A stretch of 64,000 nucleotides of DNA from Methylobacterium aerolatum (GCF_022179085.1 NZ_BPQE01000002.1:1-64000); one strand, 5' to 3'; positions 37,786-46,438 are shown, numbered from the stretch's first letter. The notes: a model not told the origin generated them from the sequence alone. Program-made: numbers and translations.

Positions 37786-37879
37786 GTCGTTCTTGCGAGC
37801 GGAGCGAAGCAATCGAGGGAGCCGCTCCGATCGAAAACGTCCCGCTGCCCTGGGTCGCTTCGCTGCGCTCGCGGTGACG
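37786..37879. repeat. Dispersed palindromic repeat, copy 3
   Basis: A more diverged copy: left arm CGTTCTTGCGAGCGGAGCGA, right arm ending GCTGCGCTCGCGGTGACGG. Located between the sugar isomerase-like gene and the glycosyltransferase gene. Confidence 0.82.
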
Positions 37880-37909
37880 GAGCGGGTCTTCGGCCGGCGC
37901 GGCCTTTCC

Positions 37910-38779
37910 TCACACCTGCCGCCGCGTTTCCTGCCCGGCGGCGACCACCGGCCCCGGACGGCGGCAGGTGCGGAGGTACTCCAGCGATTGCGGGATCATC
38001 ACGTCCGCCCGGTGGCTCTCGCGGGACAGCTCAACGCAGATGAGCTTGCCGTAGCCGACCTCCTCCAGCGCCGTCAGGACACCCGGCACGTCCATGTCGC
38101 CCTCGCCGAAGGGCAGGTGGATGTGGCTGCCACGCTTCATGTCCTCGATCGCCACGGTGCCGATGCGGTCGGCGAATTCCCGCACCGCCGCGGCGGGCTC
38201 GCGCTCGCCGGTGACGAGGCAATGGCCGGTGTCGAGGGCGAGCTTCAGGCCCGGGATGTCGAGGGCGGCGAAGTCGTCGAGGGTCTCGACCAGCATCCCC
38301 GGCTCTGGCTCAAGGCAGGGCGTGACGCCCGCCTCGTCGGCGAAGGCCGCGACCTCGACGAGGCCGTCCCGCAGCCAGCCCCTGGCCTCCTCGCGGTCGA
38401 CGCCCTCCTTGGGCACGCCGGCCCAGAAGGAGACCGCCTCGGCGGAGAGCATGGCGCCGATCTCGCAGGCCCGCTTCAGGAAGCCGACGCGCCGGGCGCG
38501 CCCCGCGGCGTCGGCCGTGACGAGAGTCGGCTCGTGCTTGGCGCCGGGGTCGAGGAGGAACCGGGCGCCGGTCTCGATCACGCAGGCGAGGTCGAGCTTC
38601 TCCAGGAGGCTCGCGACGCGCCCGGCCTCCGCCGACCAGGTCTCCGCGAAGGGATCGAGGTGGTGGATGTCGAGCGTCAGGGCGACGCCGTCGTAGCCCG
38701 CCGCCTTGATGAGGTGCAGGGCGTCGTCCAGCCGGTGGTTGGCGGCGCCGTTGGTGTTGTAGGCGAAGCGAAGCGTCAC
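37910..38779 (-). CDS. Sugar phosphate isomerase/epimerase-like TIM-barrel protein
   Basis: A 289-residue xylose-isomerase-like TIM barrel (AP endonuclease 2 superfamily). Expected metal ligands are Glu in CLEPEPGML, Asp and His in LALDTGHCLV, His in GSHIHLPFGEGD and Glu in CVELSRESH. Relatives include IolE and IolI of inositol catabolism, which act on ketoinositols. The GTG start overlaps the YcaO stop by four bases, so it is coupled to YcaO. With a Gfo/Idh/MocA dehydrogenase in the same run it may process an oxidised inositol intermediate. Confidence 0.83.
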   Translation of the reverse strand: MTLRFAYNTNGAANHRLDDALHLIKAAGYDGVALTLDIHHLDPFAETWSAEAGRVASLLEKLDLACVIETGARFLLDPGAKHEPTLVTADAAGRARRVGFLKRACEIGAMLSAEAVSFWAGVPKEGVDREEARGWLRDGLVEVAAFADEAGVTPCLEPEPGMLVETLDDFAALDIPGLKLALDTGHCLVTGEREPAAAVREFADRIGTVAIEDMKRGSHIHLPFGEGDMDVPGVLTALEEVGYGKLICVELSRESHRADVMIPQSLEYLRTCRRPGPVVAAGQETRRQV

Positions 38780-40362
38780 GCCGCCCTCCCCTTCCGTTGC
38801 TGCAACCGGAAGGGCGCGTGGTGCGATTCCGGCTCGCGGTAGAGGGGATAATGCCGCCCGACGATCCGCTCGGCCAGGGCCACGTCGAACAGGGGCTGGC
38901 CGCCGAACCGCTCGATGGCCTCCGGCGTCAGGCGGACGGGGCGGAGCGTCTCGCTTTCCGTGCCGAACTTGATCAGCGGGTGGTCGCGGTCGATGAGCTT
39001 CTGCGTGTTGCGCTCGCCGATCCGGTAGTAGCTCATGGTCTCGACTTCGAGACCGGGCACGATCGCCTTCACCACGCCGACGCCCCCGCCGTGGGGCGAG
39101 CAGTCGACGTAGAGCACGTCGAACCCGGCCTCCAGGAGCCGGTCGCAGGCAATCTTCCCGCGGGCGTGCCCATCCTCGGCCGGGGTGGAGGGCAACTCCG
39201 AAAATCGCTTGGTGGAGCGCTCGGAATAGACGGTGTCGGCCAGCACCTCCCGCAGGCCGGCATTCGGCATCTCGATCCAGTCGAGCATGGCCTGGAGCGC
39301 CCTGCCCTCCTCGAGGTCGAGGCTCGGAAGCGCCTTCTGGATGAACGCATCGACGTAGCCCGGCGGCGTGACGGTCCCGGCGAGGTCGAGGGGGCCGTGG
39401 CCGAAGGTTTTCCGCACGCGGGCGGCCTGGAATTCGAGGAGCGCCTTGCGCAGGGCCCGGTCGCGGTCCGGGTCGCAGGCCTCACCGCAGGCCGACAGGG
39501 CGATGGGCGCGGGCGCCCGGTCCGGGTCCTCGTCGTAGCCGACGACGTAGAGGTTCGTCAGGCCGAACTGGTCGGTGGCGAATTTCGGGAGCGCCCGGAT
39601 ACCGAGATCCTTCAGGCGCGCCAGCATCGCCGCATTTTCCGGCCCAATCCCGTCGAGATCGAGCATCACGCCCTGGTCGAGGGCGCGGAACAGCAGGCCG
39701 TTGCCGTCGCGCTGGAGCAGTTCGAGCACGCCGTGGCCGAGCGCGAAGGGCACGTCCGGCCCGGCGCCGAGGCCGTTGGTGATGAGGTTCGTGAAGGGCT
39801 GATAGCCCTCCGACAGCTCGAAATAGTCCGTCGCCGCGATGTCGAGGGGCATCATGACGATCTCGCCCGTGGCGTGGCGCACGGCCGGGGTCCATTCGAG
39901 CACCGTGTCCCGGCCCACGGGCGAGCCGGCGGGCAGGCACAGGGTCAGGGGGTCGGCCACGGATGTCGCGCCGTAGACCCGGACGAGGTCGGCATAGCTC
40001 GCCCGCTCCTTGGCGCGCGGCAGCACCGCCAGCGACGGCATCAGGTTCTCGGCGATCTCGGCCACCGCGCCGATCAGCGCCTCGTCGTCCGTGGCGCCGT
40101 AGCCGATCCCTGAAGGCATCGCGCCCACGAAGAACGGATCGTCAAGGAACAGCGAGACGAACCAGACCGGCACGCCCGTCCGGTCCAGCGGCGCCAGGGG
40201 GAAGCCGACGATCCGGCCCTCGGGCAGGATGTCGAGGTAGGCGCGCACGGGATCGGGCAGGCGCTCGGGCAGGCCCTCGATGCGGCGCGGCGCGCGGAAG
40301 GCATAGGGGCGGGGCGCCTTCAACCGCTCGTGGCGGGCGCGTTCGTCCTGGGTCTGGCTCAC
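38776..40362 (-). CDS. YcaO-like family protein
   Basis: A 528-residue protein with a YcaO domain. The conserved helical features appear as GAVAEIAENLMPS and HGVLELLQRDGNG, with EFQAARVRKTFG before the C-terminal half. YcaO enzymes use ATP to activate an amide carbonyl, giving azolines, thioamides or amidines. No TfuA partner, cyclodehydratase partner or precursor peptide is seen in the neighbourhood, so a small-molecule substrate is possible. The GTG start at 40362 is separated from the upstream dehydrogenase by a palindromic repeat. The substrate is unknown. Confidence 0.82.
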   Translation of the reverse strand: MSQTQDERARHERLKAPRPYAFRAPRRIEGLPERLPDPVRAYLDILPEGRIVGFPLAPLDRTGVPVWFVSLFLDDPFFVGAMPSGIGYGATDDEALIGAVAEIAENLMPSLAVLPRAKERASYADLVRVYGATSVADPLTLCLPAGSPVGRDTVLEWTPAVRHATGEIVMMPLDIAATDYFELSEGYQPFTNLITNGLGAGPDVPFALGHGVLELLQRDGNGLLFRALDQGVMLDLDGIGPENAAMLARLKDLGIRALPKFATDQFGLTNLYVVGYDEDPDRAPAPIALSACGEACDPDRDRALRKALLEFQAARVRKTFGHGPLDLAGTVTPPGYVDAFIQKALPSLDLEEGRALQAMLDWIEMPNAGLREVLADTVYSERSTKRFSELPSTPAEDGHARGKIACDRLLEAGFDVLYVDCSPHGGGVGVVKAIVPGLEVETMSYYRIGERNTQKLIDRDHPLIKFGTESETLRPVRLTPEAIERFGGQPLFDVALAERIVGRHYPLYREPESHHAPFRLQQRKGRAA

Positions 40363-40387
40363 GTGATCGGTCCGTTTCCCTGTCCGT

Positions 40388-40480
40388 CGTCATCGCGAGC
40401 GCAGCGAAGCGACCCAGGGCCGGCGCCACTCACGGAGACGGCCCGCTGCCCTGGATTGCTTCGCTGTGCTCGCAATGACG
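40388..40480. repeat. Dispersed palindromic repeat, copy 4
   Basis: Arms CGTCATCGCGAGCGCAGCGA and the complementary end TGCTCGCAATGACG. Its right edge touches the stop codon of the dehydrogenase gene. Confidence 0.9.
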
Positions 40481-41476
40481 TCATGGATGGCCATACGCCT
40501 CCACCACGAGCCGCATCGTGTGCAGGTCGCGGGCGGCGCTGTAGGCGGTGCGTTCGGCCGGGTTGCGCAGCGCCGAGCCGAAGGCGCGGACCTGCTCCGT
40601 GAAGGGCGAGGCTTCCCCGTCGAAGGCCACGGCCTCCGTGCGGCCGGTGGCACCGTCGTGGAAGGTCAGGCTGCCGCCCGGCGTCTGGCCCATCGTGTTC
40701 TCGGCAACGAGCAGGCCGTTCGTGCCGACGATCTCCAGGCGCCGCCGGGGCAGCGCGTCGGGACAGTTGTAGGCAACGTGCAGGCTCGCGAGCACGCCGC
40801 CCTCCGTCCGCCCGATCAGCAGGGCGCCGTCATCGACCGCGTAGTCCTGAACGCGCGCCTGGGTAAGGGCGGTGATCGCGGCGAGGGGTTCGCCGAGGAG
40901 GAAATCCACGAGGTCGATGCCGTGGGGCGCGAGATCGATCAGCGCGCCGCCGCCCGCCTGGGCCGCGTCGATCCGCCAGTTCGGCTGGCCCGCCGCCGAC
41001 CAATCCCGCCCGAGCCAGCAGGCATAGACGATTCGCACCGCCGTGACGGTGCCGAGGTCGCCGCGAGCGATGCGCTCGCGGATCGCCCGGTGGGCCGGAT
41101 GATGGCGCTGGTCGAAGGCGGTGCCGTAAAAGATCCGGCCGGCCTCGACGGCGCGCACCATCGCCTCGGCATCGGCGAGCCCGGCCGCCATGGGCTTCTC
41201 GCAGAGCACCGCCTTGCCGGCGCGCGCCAAGGCTTCCACCGCCTCCCGGTGGAGGTGGTTCGGCGTCGCCACATAGACTGCCTCGACCTCGGGGTCGGCC
41301 AGGAAGGCCGCGAGGTCCGCATGAGTCCGAGCGCCCTCCGCGGCGGCGGCCTCGCGGCAGGCTGGGTTGGGGTCGCAGACGGCCACGAGCCGGTGCCCCG
41401 CCTGCCGGATGCCCGGCGCCATGTAATCGCGGGCGACCCAGCCGTAGCCGACGATGCCCCAGCCGACCGGTGCCAT
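40481..41476 (-). CDS. Gfo/Idh/MocA family dehydrogenase
   Basis: A 331-residue NAD(P)-dependent oxidoreductase: VGWGIVGYGWVARDYM is the Rossmann motif, AVLCEKPMA carries the conserved EKP lysine, and GGGALIDLAPHGIDLV has the catalytic Asp and His. The family oxidises sugars and inositols (for example IolG). ATG at 41476 overlaps the methyltransferase stop in a TGATG arrangement with GGAG upstream, so they are coupled. Its place in an inositol gene run suggests inositol or a pseudo-disaccharide as substrate. Confidence 0.87.
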   Translation of the reverse strand: MAPVGWGIVGYGWVARDYMAPGIRQAGHRLVAVCDPNPACREAAAAEGARTHADLAAFLADPEVEAVYVATPNHLHREAVEALARAGKAVLCEKPMAAGLADAEAMVRAVEAGRIFYGTAFDQRHHPAHRAIRERIARGDLGTVTAVRIVYACWLGRDWSAAGQPNWRIDAAQAGGGALIDLAPHGIDLVDFLLGEPLAAITALTQARVQDYAVDDGALLIGRTEGGVLASLHVAYNCPDALPRRRLEIVGTNGLLVAENTMGQTPGGSLTFHDGATGRTEAVAFDGEASPFTEQVRAFGSALRNPAERTAYSAARDLHTMRLVVEAYGHP

Positions 41477-42666
41477 CACCACCGCTCCGGCAGATCGACG
41501 AATTCCCGCGTGCGCACCCGGGCGGTCTCGGGGGCGGACATCTCGCCCGCGTAGGTCAGGCGCTCGGGTCCGGGCGAGCGCTCCGGGTAGGTGACACGGG
41601 GGCCGTACTCGGCGGCGTAGCGCTCGGAGGGGAAGCGGATCGCGTAGGTCTCGCCCTCCGGCACGTAGAGGGGGTTGAGGCTGAGATGCGTCCCGGCCTT
41701 CGGCAGGGTGAGGCCGTCGATCACCGAGCGCGGCGCCGGGCGCATCCCCGGTCCGGCCACCACCGAGAAGGCCTCGCAGGTGCGCAGGTCGCCCGGCTCG
41801 TGCGGGATCGGCGCGCGGGCCTCCTCCAGGGAGCGCGTCAACTCCTGGTCGTCATAGACCAGGGCGTCGGGGAAGAGTTCGGCGATGTCCTCGACGGCCA
41901 CCGCCTTGCCCGCCGAGAAGCCGGGGCAATCCCGGTTGTGGATGTGGCTGATCGAGAGCCATCCCTCGTCCCCCGCCATCTGGCGGAGGGAGTCGAGGAC
42001 GCGCGGCTTATCGTCGAGGAAGTAGAAGGCGTCGTTGCAGAGCACGAGATCCACCGGCGCGCCGGGAATCGGCCAGTGGGGCGAGCCGGCATCGAAGCAG
42101 ACGAGCTGCGCATTCTCGCCCACCACCCAGTGCCGGGCGACCCAGAGCTTGGCGAAGACGACATCCGCCCCCGAGACCTTGCAGCCCCGCCGGGCGAGTT
42201 CGCGCAGGTAGTGGCCGATGCCGCAGGCGAACTCGAAGACGCAGACCGGCTCGTTCCAGTGGGCTTCCAGCAGCGCGAGGCCCGCCAGGTAGGTCGGGTC
42301 GCTCCAGCGGTGGAGGAAGTAGTCGCCCACCCGGCCCCAGCCGAGGAGGCGCACGGCATCGCGCAGCGTCGCCGTCCGGCGCTCGCGGATCAGCGTGATC
42401 AGGTCGGCCGGGTCTGCGGGCGGACCGTTCCACCAATCGTCCTGGTCGGCCAGGATGGCGCACAGCGCCTCATCCATCTCGCCCGCGTCGAGATGGGCCA
42501 GCACCCGCTCTCGCAGGGCCTCGCGACCGACGCGGAGATAGGGGATCGCGTCGATCACCGGCCAGCGCTCGCCGGTCTCGGCGTCGCGCAGGGCGTGGGG
42601 CCCGTCGGGCTTCAGCGGGTGGCCGGTCGAGGGGGAGACGAGGGCGAAGGGGATCATGGCACTCAC
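41476..42666 (-). CDS. Class I SAM-dependent methyltransferase with degenerate Trm112-like N-terminus
   Basis: A 396-residue protein. The N-terminal 50 residues (SPSTGHPLKPDG to WPVIDAIPYLRVG) follow the pattern of Trm112-type zinc ribbons but lack their cysteines. The methyltransferase domain (about 125-260) has motif I FEFACGIGHYLRELA, the acidic residue in SGADVV and LVLCNDAFYF. A C-terminal beta-rich region of about 100 residues follows. The start may be GTG 42666 or ATG 42657. It probably methylates an intermediate of the inositol/YcaO pathway, though the substrate is unknown. Confidence 0.78.
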   Translation of the reverse strand: MSAMIPFALVSPSTGHPLKPDGPHALRDAETGERWPVIDAIPYLRVGREALRERVLAHLDAGEMDEALCAILADQDDWWNGPPADPADLITLIRERRTATLRDAVRLLGWGRVGDYFLHRWSDPTYLAGLALLEAHWNEPVCVFEFACGIGHYLRELARRGCKVSGADVVFAKLWVARHWVVGENAQLVCFDAGSPHWPIPGAPVDLVLCNDAFYFLDDKPRVLDSLRQMAGDEGWLSISHIHNRDCPGFSAGKAVAVEDIAELFPDALVYDDQELTRSLEEARAPIPHEPGDLRTCEAFSVVAGPGMRPAPRSVIDGLTLPKAGTHLSLNPLYVPEGETYAIRFPSERYAAEYGPRVTYPERSPGPERLTYAGEMSAPETARVRTREFVDLPERW

Positions 42667-42715
42667 GGACTGGATCGGCAGATGGGCGCGGGCGCCCGTC
42701 GATCAAGCCGTGGCC

Positions 42716-43642
42716 TCAAGGGATGCGCATATCCCGCAGGACCCTGTCATGGAACGCCTTCACCGGCCCGGCATGGACCAGTTCCATCTCGTCGAGCACC
42801 GTGCCCATGGTGAGGGAGGCCGCCCGCAGGTGCTGGGCGATCTGGAGCACGCGGTCGATGCAGTCCGCCGCGTGGAAGGCCCGGCCCTCGGCGGTGGAAT
42901 CGTCGGGCAGGATCGCCCGCGCGCGCTCCACCTCGACCCGAAGATCGCCCGCGTCGTCGAGTTCGGCCAGCGCCCAGCCGGTCGCGACCTCCATGATAGG
43001 CAGGAGGTGGTCGCCGAGCAGCATCTCGCCCGTGAAGCCCGCATCCGGCATCGCGGCGTTGTGGAAATGGTGCGCCATCGCCGCCAGGAAGACCGTGCCG
43101 GGATCGGCCCGGTAGAACGGGGCGAGGCAGACGCCGTAGACCGCCACCATCAGGCAATGCTCGGCGTGGTTCTCCGGCGGCTCCAGCAGGATGCGCGGCT
43201 TGCCGGGGCAGGTGACGCCCGCCCGCGGCTGATCGGCCAGCGCCCCGACGAAGCCGGGGACGGCGCCCATGTCCGGCAGGTCCTGCGCGGTGAGCCGGGC
43301 GCGCAGCCGCGCCCGGAGATCGGGATCGAGGTCGGGGGTCACCTCGTCGAACCCGGCCCGCAACACGTTCGCCGCCTCCGCCACCGAGAGCCCGGCGGCG
43401 GTGAGGAAGGCGGCGTCGAGGTCGGTGAGCCTCGTCGCGGCGAGCGCGGTGGCGGTGATGTCGAGGGCGACATCCTTCGCCCGGGCGCCGCCGGTGAGCA
43501 TCGCCCAGCCCTGCGCGAACAGGCGCTCGGCGATGGTGCCCTGGCGCCCGGCGGACCGGACGCGCTTGAGATCGTTGAGCTCGACGAGGAGCTCACGCAA
43601 CGCGGGGGGCGCCGCGGCGCCCGCCCCTGTCCCGTCCCGCAT
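42716..43642 (-). CDS. HD-domain metal-dependent phosphohydrolase
   Basis: A 308-residue protein with a C-terminal HD domain: ENHAEHCLMVAVYGV, then AMAHHFHNAAMPDAG with the HH pair, and a downstream LLGDHLLP that may supply the last Asp and His. The N-terminal 140 residues are helical. HD enzymes typically hydrolyse phosphate monoesters. The ATG overlaps the inositol-3-phosphate synthase stop in a TGATG arrangement, so the simplest guess is removal of phosphate from an inositol phosphate product; this is inference. Confidence 0.75.
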   Translation of the reverse strand: MRDGTGAGAAAPPALRELLVELNDLKRVRSAGRQGTIAERLFAQGWAMLTGGARAKDVALDITATALAATRLTDLDAAFLTAAGLSVAEAANVLRAGFDEVTPDLDPDLRARLRARLTAQDLPDMGAVPGFVGALADQPRAGVTCPGKPRILLEPPENHAEHCLMVAVYGVCLAPFYRADPGTVFLAAMAHHFHNAAMPDAGFTGEMLLGDHLLPIMEVATGWALAELDDAGDLRVEVERARAILPDDSTAEGRAFHAADCIDRVLQIAQHLRAASLTMGTVLDEMELVHAGPVKAFHDRVLRDMRIP

Positions 43643-44832
43643 CAGTGGCGGCCCAGCCACTCGAGGAGCATGGTCTCCTGCTTGCCGAAGGCGTGCTCCG
43701 GGCCGTGGCCGTTCTTGACCATCGGCGCCTTGAAGAAGGTCGAGAGCTGCTCCTGCACGCCGCCGTCGCCACGCTTCTTGGCGAGGTCGAGGACGCGGGC
43801 GATCTCGATCACCAGCGGGGCGGCCAGGATCGAGTCCTTGCAGAGGAAGTTCACCTTCACCTGCATCCGCTGGCCCATGAAGCCGGTGATGTCGATGTTG
43901 TCCCAGGCTTCCTTGTCGTCGCCGCGGGGCCGGTAGTAGTGGATGTGCACGAGGTGATCCTCGACCGGATAGCCGAGGATCGAATCGAGCACCGTGCCCT
44001 TGGTGTTGAGCTTCGACTGGAGCGAGTTCGGATCGTTGAGGGCCAAGCCGTCGCGGTTGCCGAGGATGTTCGTTGAGAACCAGCCGTCGACGTGGAGCGC
44101 GCGGGCCTTGAAGGCGGGCGCGAGCACCGTCTTCATCATGGTCTGGCCGGTCTTGCCGTCCTTGCCGGCCACCGGAACGTTCAGCTCCTTCGCCAACTCC
44201 AGCAGGGCCGGAACGTCGGCCGCGACCGACGGGGTGAAGTTCGCGTAGGGGATGCCGCTCTTGATCGCGGCGTAGGCGTAGAGCATCGCGGGCGAGATCG
44301 CCTCGTCGCTCGAATCCAGCCCCTTCTCGAAGGCGGCGGTGGAGTTCAGCGTCGGATCGGAGAGGTCGGGCCAGCGCTCGGTGGAGGCGAGGTTCACCAC
44401 CACGACGTCGTCGAGGTTGCTCTCCTTCTTGAAGCGGCTCAGGTCGTTGGCGATGACCGAGACCGCCTCGCGGTGGTCCTTGGCGACGATGCGGTTCTGC
44501 CCATCGATGTTCTTGCAGAACTTGGCACTGCCGACGGCGGGCCAGGGAATGATGCCCTTGAGGACCTGGGCGCCGTTCTCGATGTCCTGCTTGGTCAGGA
44601 CGCCGTGCCCGGCGGCGGCGGAGGCGAGGTCGTCGCCGTTGAGGTCCCAGCCACCGAAGACGAGGTCCTTGTAGTCCGCCATCCCCGCCACGGGGACGCC
44701 GGCGAGCGGCAGACCGTCGAGCCTGTTCGATCCGGACTTGATCATCTCGATGCCAGCGATGGCGGTGGTGGCGACGGCGCCGCCCATGCCAACGAAAGCG
44801 ACGCCGACACGGCGACCGGTCTGCATGCTCAT
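43642..44832 (-). CDS. ino1: Inositol-3-phosphate synthase (Ino1-like)
   Basis: A 396-residue NAD-dependent synthase. The Rossmann opening VGVAFVGMGGAVATTAIAGI, then GGWDLNGDDLASAA, the substrate loop VPVAGKDGKTGQTMMKTVLA and SILGYPVEDHLVHIHYYRP with LCKDSILAAPLVIEIARVLD match myo-inositol-phosphate synthases. It isomerises glucose-6-phosphate to inositol-3-phosphate. Start at 44832 (MSMQTGRR) gives the family length; the frame stays open upstream to 44967. It is the first gene of the run, and a palindrome that could be an operator lies about 90 bases upstream. Confidence 0.88.
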   Translation of the reverse strand: MSMQTGRRVGVAFVGMGGAVATTAIAGIEMIKSGSNRLDGLPLAGVPVAGMADYKDLVFGGWDLNGDDLASAAAGHGVLTKQDIENGAQVLKGIIPWPAVGSAKFCKNIDGQNRIVAKDHREAVSVIANDLSRFKKESNLDDVVVVNLASTERWPDLSDPTLNSTAAFEKGLDSSDEAISPAMLYAYAAIKSGIPYANFTPSVAADVPALLELAKELNVPVAGKDGKTGQTMMKTVLAPAFKARALHVDGWFSTNILGNRDGLALNDPNSLQSKLNTKGTVLDSILGYPVEDHLVHIHYYRPRGDDKEAWDNIDITGFMGQRMQVKVNFLCKDSILAAPLVIEIARVLDLAKKRGDGGVQEQLSTFFKAPMVKNGHGPEHAFGKQETMLLEWLGRH

Positions 44833-44921
44833 GGGAAACTGGTGTCCTAGTAAGGACGCAGAACGCGTCCGGGATGGGAAGGCGGAACCCCCGATTGCCC
44901 GGGTTGCGGGCCCTACCCAAC

Positions 44922-44944
44922 TGGAACGCGCCTGCTTCGTTCCA
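44922..44944. promoter_or_regulatory. Possible operator upstream of the inositol/YcaO gene run
   Basis: TGGAACG (44922-44928) and CGTTCCA (44938-44944) are a perfect 7-base inverted repeat with a 9-base spacer in the gap between ino1 and the divergent transglycosylase gene. It resembles a dimeric repressor site. It also contains GGAAC and CGTT, but with a spacer too short for an EcfG promoter. Confidence 0.4.
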
Positions 44945-45166
44945 ACCCCTCGTGCGACATCTTGCAACCTCGGCCGTTACGGGCGGGGGGGCCTTTCGCG
45001 CCTCGCCGCACTCCTTTCCCAATGGTTAACGCCCGGCCGGCGCTGCCACGCTGAGATCATGGCCTTGTCCCATTCTGGTCACGCCCGGCGTCGATAGAGG
45101 CGCCGCCAAACGCACGATCCGGCCGCCAGAGCCGGACCCTCAAGGGGACAACAAGAGGACCAGTGG

Positions 45167-46372
45167 ATGGGGCTTTACCCGGAGCCGGCGCGTTGCGCCG
45201 ACGACGTGGGCGGACGCATGCCTGCGACAGTAAGTGCAGGCCACGGCGCGTCCAGGAATGAGGTCGACGGCATCGTGTGGCTGCCCCGCAGCCCCTGGCC
45301 GCGTGATGACAGAGGAGTTTTCATCCCGGCCGCCGCCCGTCGCGGTCGCCGGATCCGGGCGCTGAGCGTCGCCCTCGGCCTGATCGCCGGGCTCGGCCTG
45401 CCGCAGGGGATGTTCGCCCCCTCCGGGCTGGTACCGCCCGCGCAGGCCCACGACCGCATCGATCTCGGGCCGAAGGCGACCCTGCCGCTCGCCGGCGCCG
45501 CGGGCCCCGCGGTCTGGGACAGCCTGACGCCACCCGAGCAAGACCCGCCCACCACCGCGCTGGTGGAGGACAACCTCGCCTCCCTCCCCCGCCTGACCCA
45601 GGAGGACGGGGAGGACGCCGTCCGCTTCGGGCCGCGCAGCGTGCCGCTGAAGGTGGTCGACACCATCGTGAAGGCCTCCGAGGAGGCGGGCGTCGATCCC
45701 GTCTACATGATGGCGCTCGCGGACAAGGAGTCGAGCTTCGACACCGATGCGAAGTCCTCGGCCTCCTCGGCTCAAGGGTTGTTCCAGTTCGTCAAGGCGA
45801 CTTGGCTGGAGCTGATCCGCGACTTCGGCGCCCGCCACGGCCTCACCCAGGAGGCGGCGGCGGTAAAGGGCACCGGCCCCGGCATCACGGTCGCCGGGGG
45901 GATGCAGCAGCGCGTGCTCTCGCTGCGCAACGACCCGCGGGTCGCGGCCCAGATGGCCGCCGAACTGATCAAGCGAGACCGGGAGCGGATCGAGGCCCGG
46001 GTTGGGCGTCCGCTCTCCACCACCGAACTCTACCTCGCCCACTTCCTCGGCACCGCCAGCGCGGGACGGTTCCTGTCCCTGTCGAGCGAGCGGCCGGACG
46101 AGACCGCCGCCCGCGCCTTCCGCTCGGCGGCGAAGGCGAACCGCAGCCTGTTCACCCAGCGGGCCGGCGGAAAGCGGCGCCATCTCACGATCGCGGAGTT
46201 CCACACCCGCATCGAGGACATGATCGACGCGCGCCTCGCCCGGTACCGCGGCGTGACGGCGGTGGCCGCCGCCTCCGCGACGATGGCCACGGCCACCGCC
46301 GAGACCGACCTGCGGGACGCCGCCCCGCAGCGGATCGAGGTGACGGAGGCCCTGCCGTCCGAGGGCCTCTGA
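45167..46372 (+). CDS. Lytic transglycosylase (SLT domain) protein
   Basis: A 401-residue secreted protein. After an unusually long N-terminal segment with a hydrophobic helix (LSVALGLIAGLGLPQGMFAP) comes an SLT domain (about 160-310): ALADKESSFDTDA contains the catalytic Glu, and SASSAQGLFQFVKATWLE is the lysozyme-like signature. It would cleave the glycan strands of peptidoglycan in the periplasm. GAGGA lies eight bases before the ATG. It is divergent from ino1 with a 334-base gap. Confidence 0.86.
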   Translation: MGLYPEPARCADDVGGRMPATVSAGHGASRNEVDGIVWLPRSPWPRDDRGVFIPAAARRGRRIRALSVALGLIAGLGLPQGMFAPSGLVPPAQAHDRIDLGPKATLPLAGAAGPAVWDSLTPPEQDPPTTALVEDNLASLPRLTQEDGEDAVRFGPRSVPLKVVDTIVKASEEAGVDPVYMMALADKESSFDTDAKSSASSAQGLFQFVKATWLELIRDFGARHGLTQEAAAVKGTGPGITVAGGMQQRVLSLRNDPRVAAQMAAELIKRDRERIEARVGRPLSTTELYLAHFLGTASAGRFLSLSSERPDETAARAFRSAAKANRSLFTQRAGGKRRHLTIAEFHTRIEDMIDARLARYRGVTAVAAASATMATATAETDLRDAAPQRIEVTEALPSEGL

Positions 46373-46438
46373 GGCGCCCTGCCCCGTGGCGCGACGGCGA
46401 CCATGTCGTGCGCGCATCGCTGAGCCGTTGGTCGCGGC

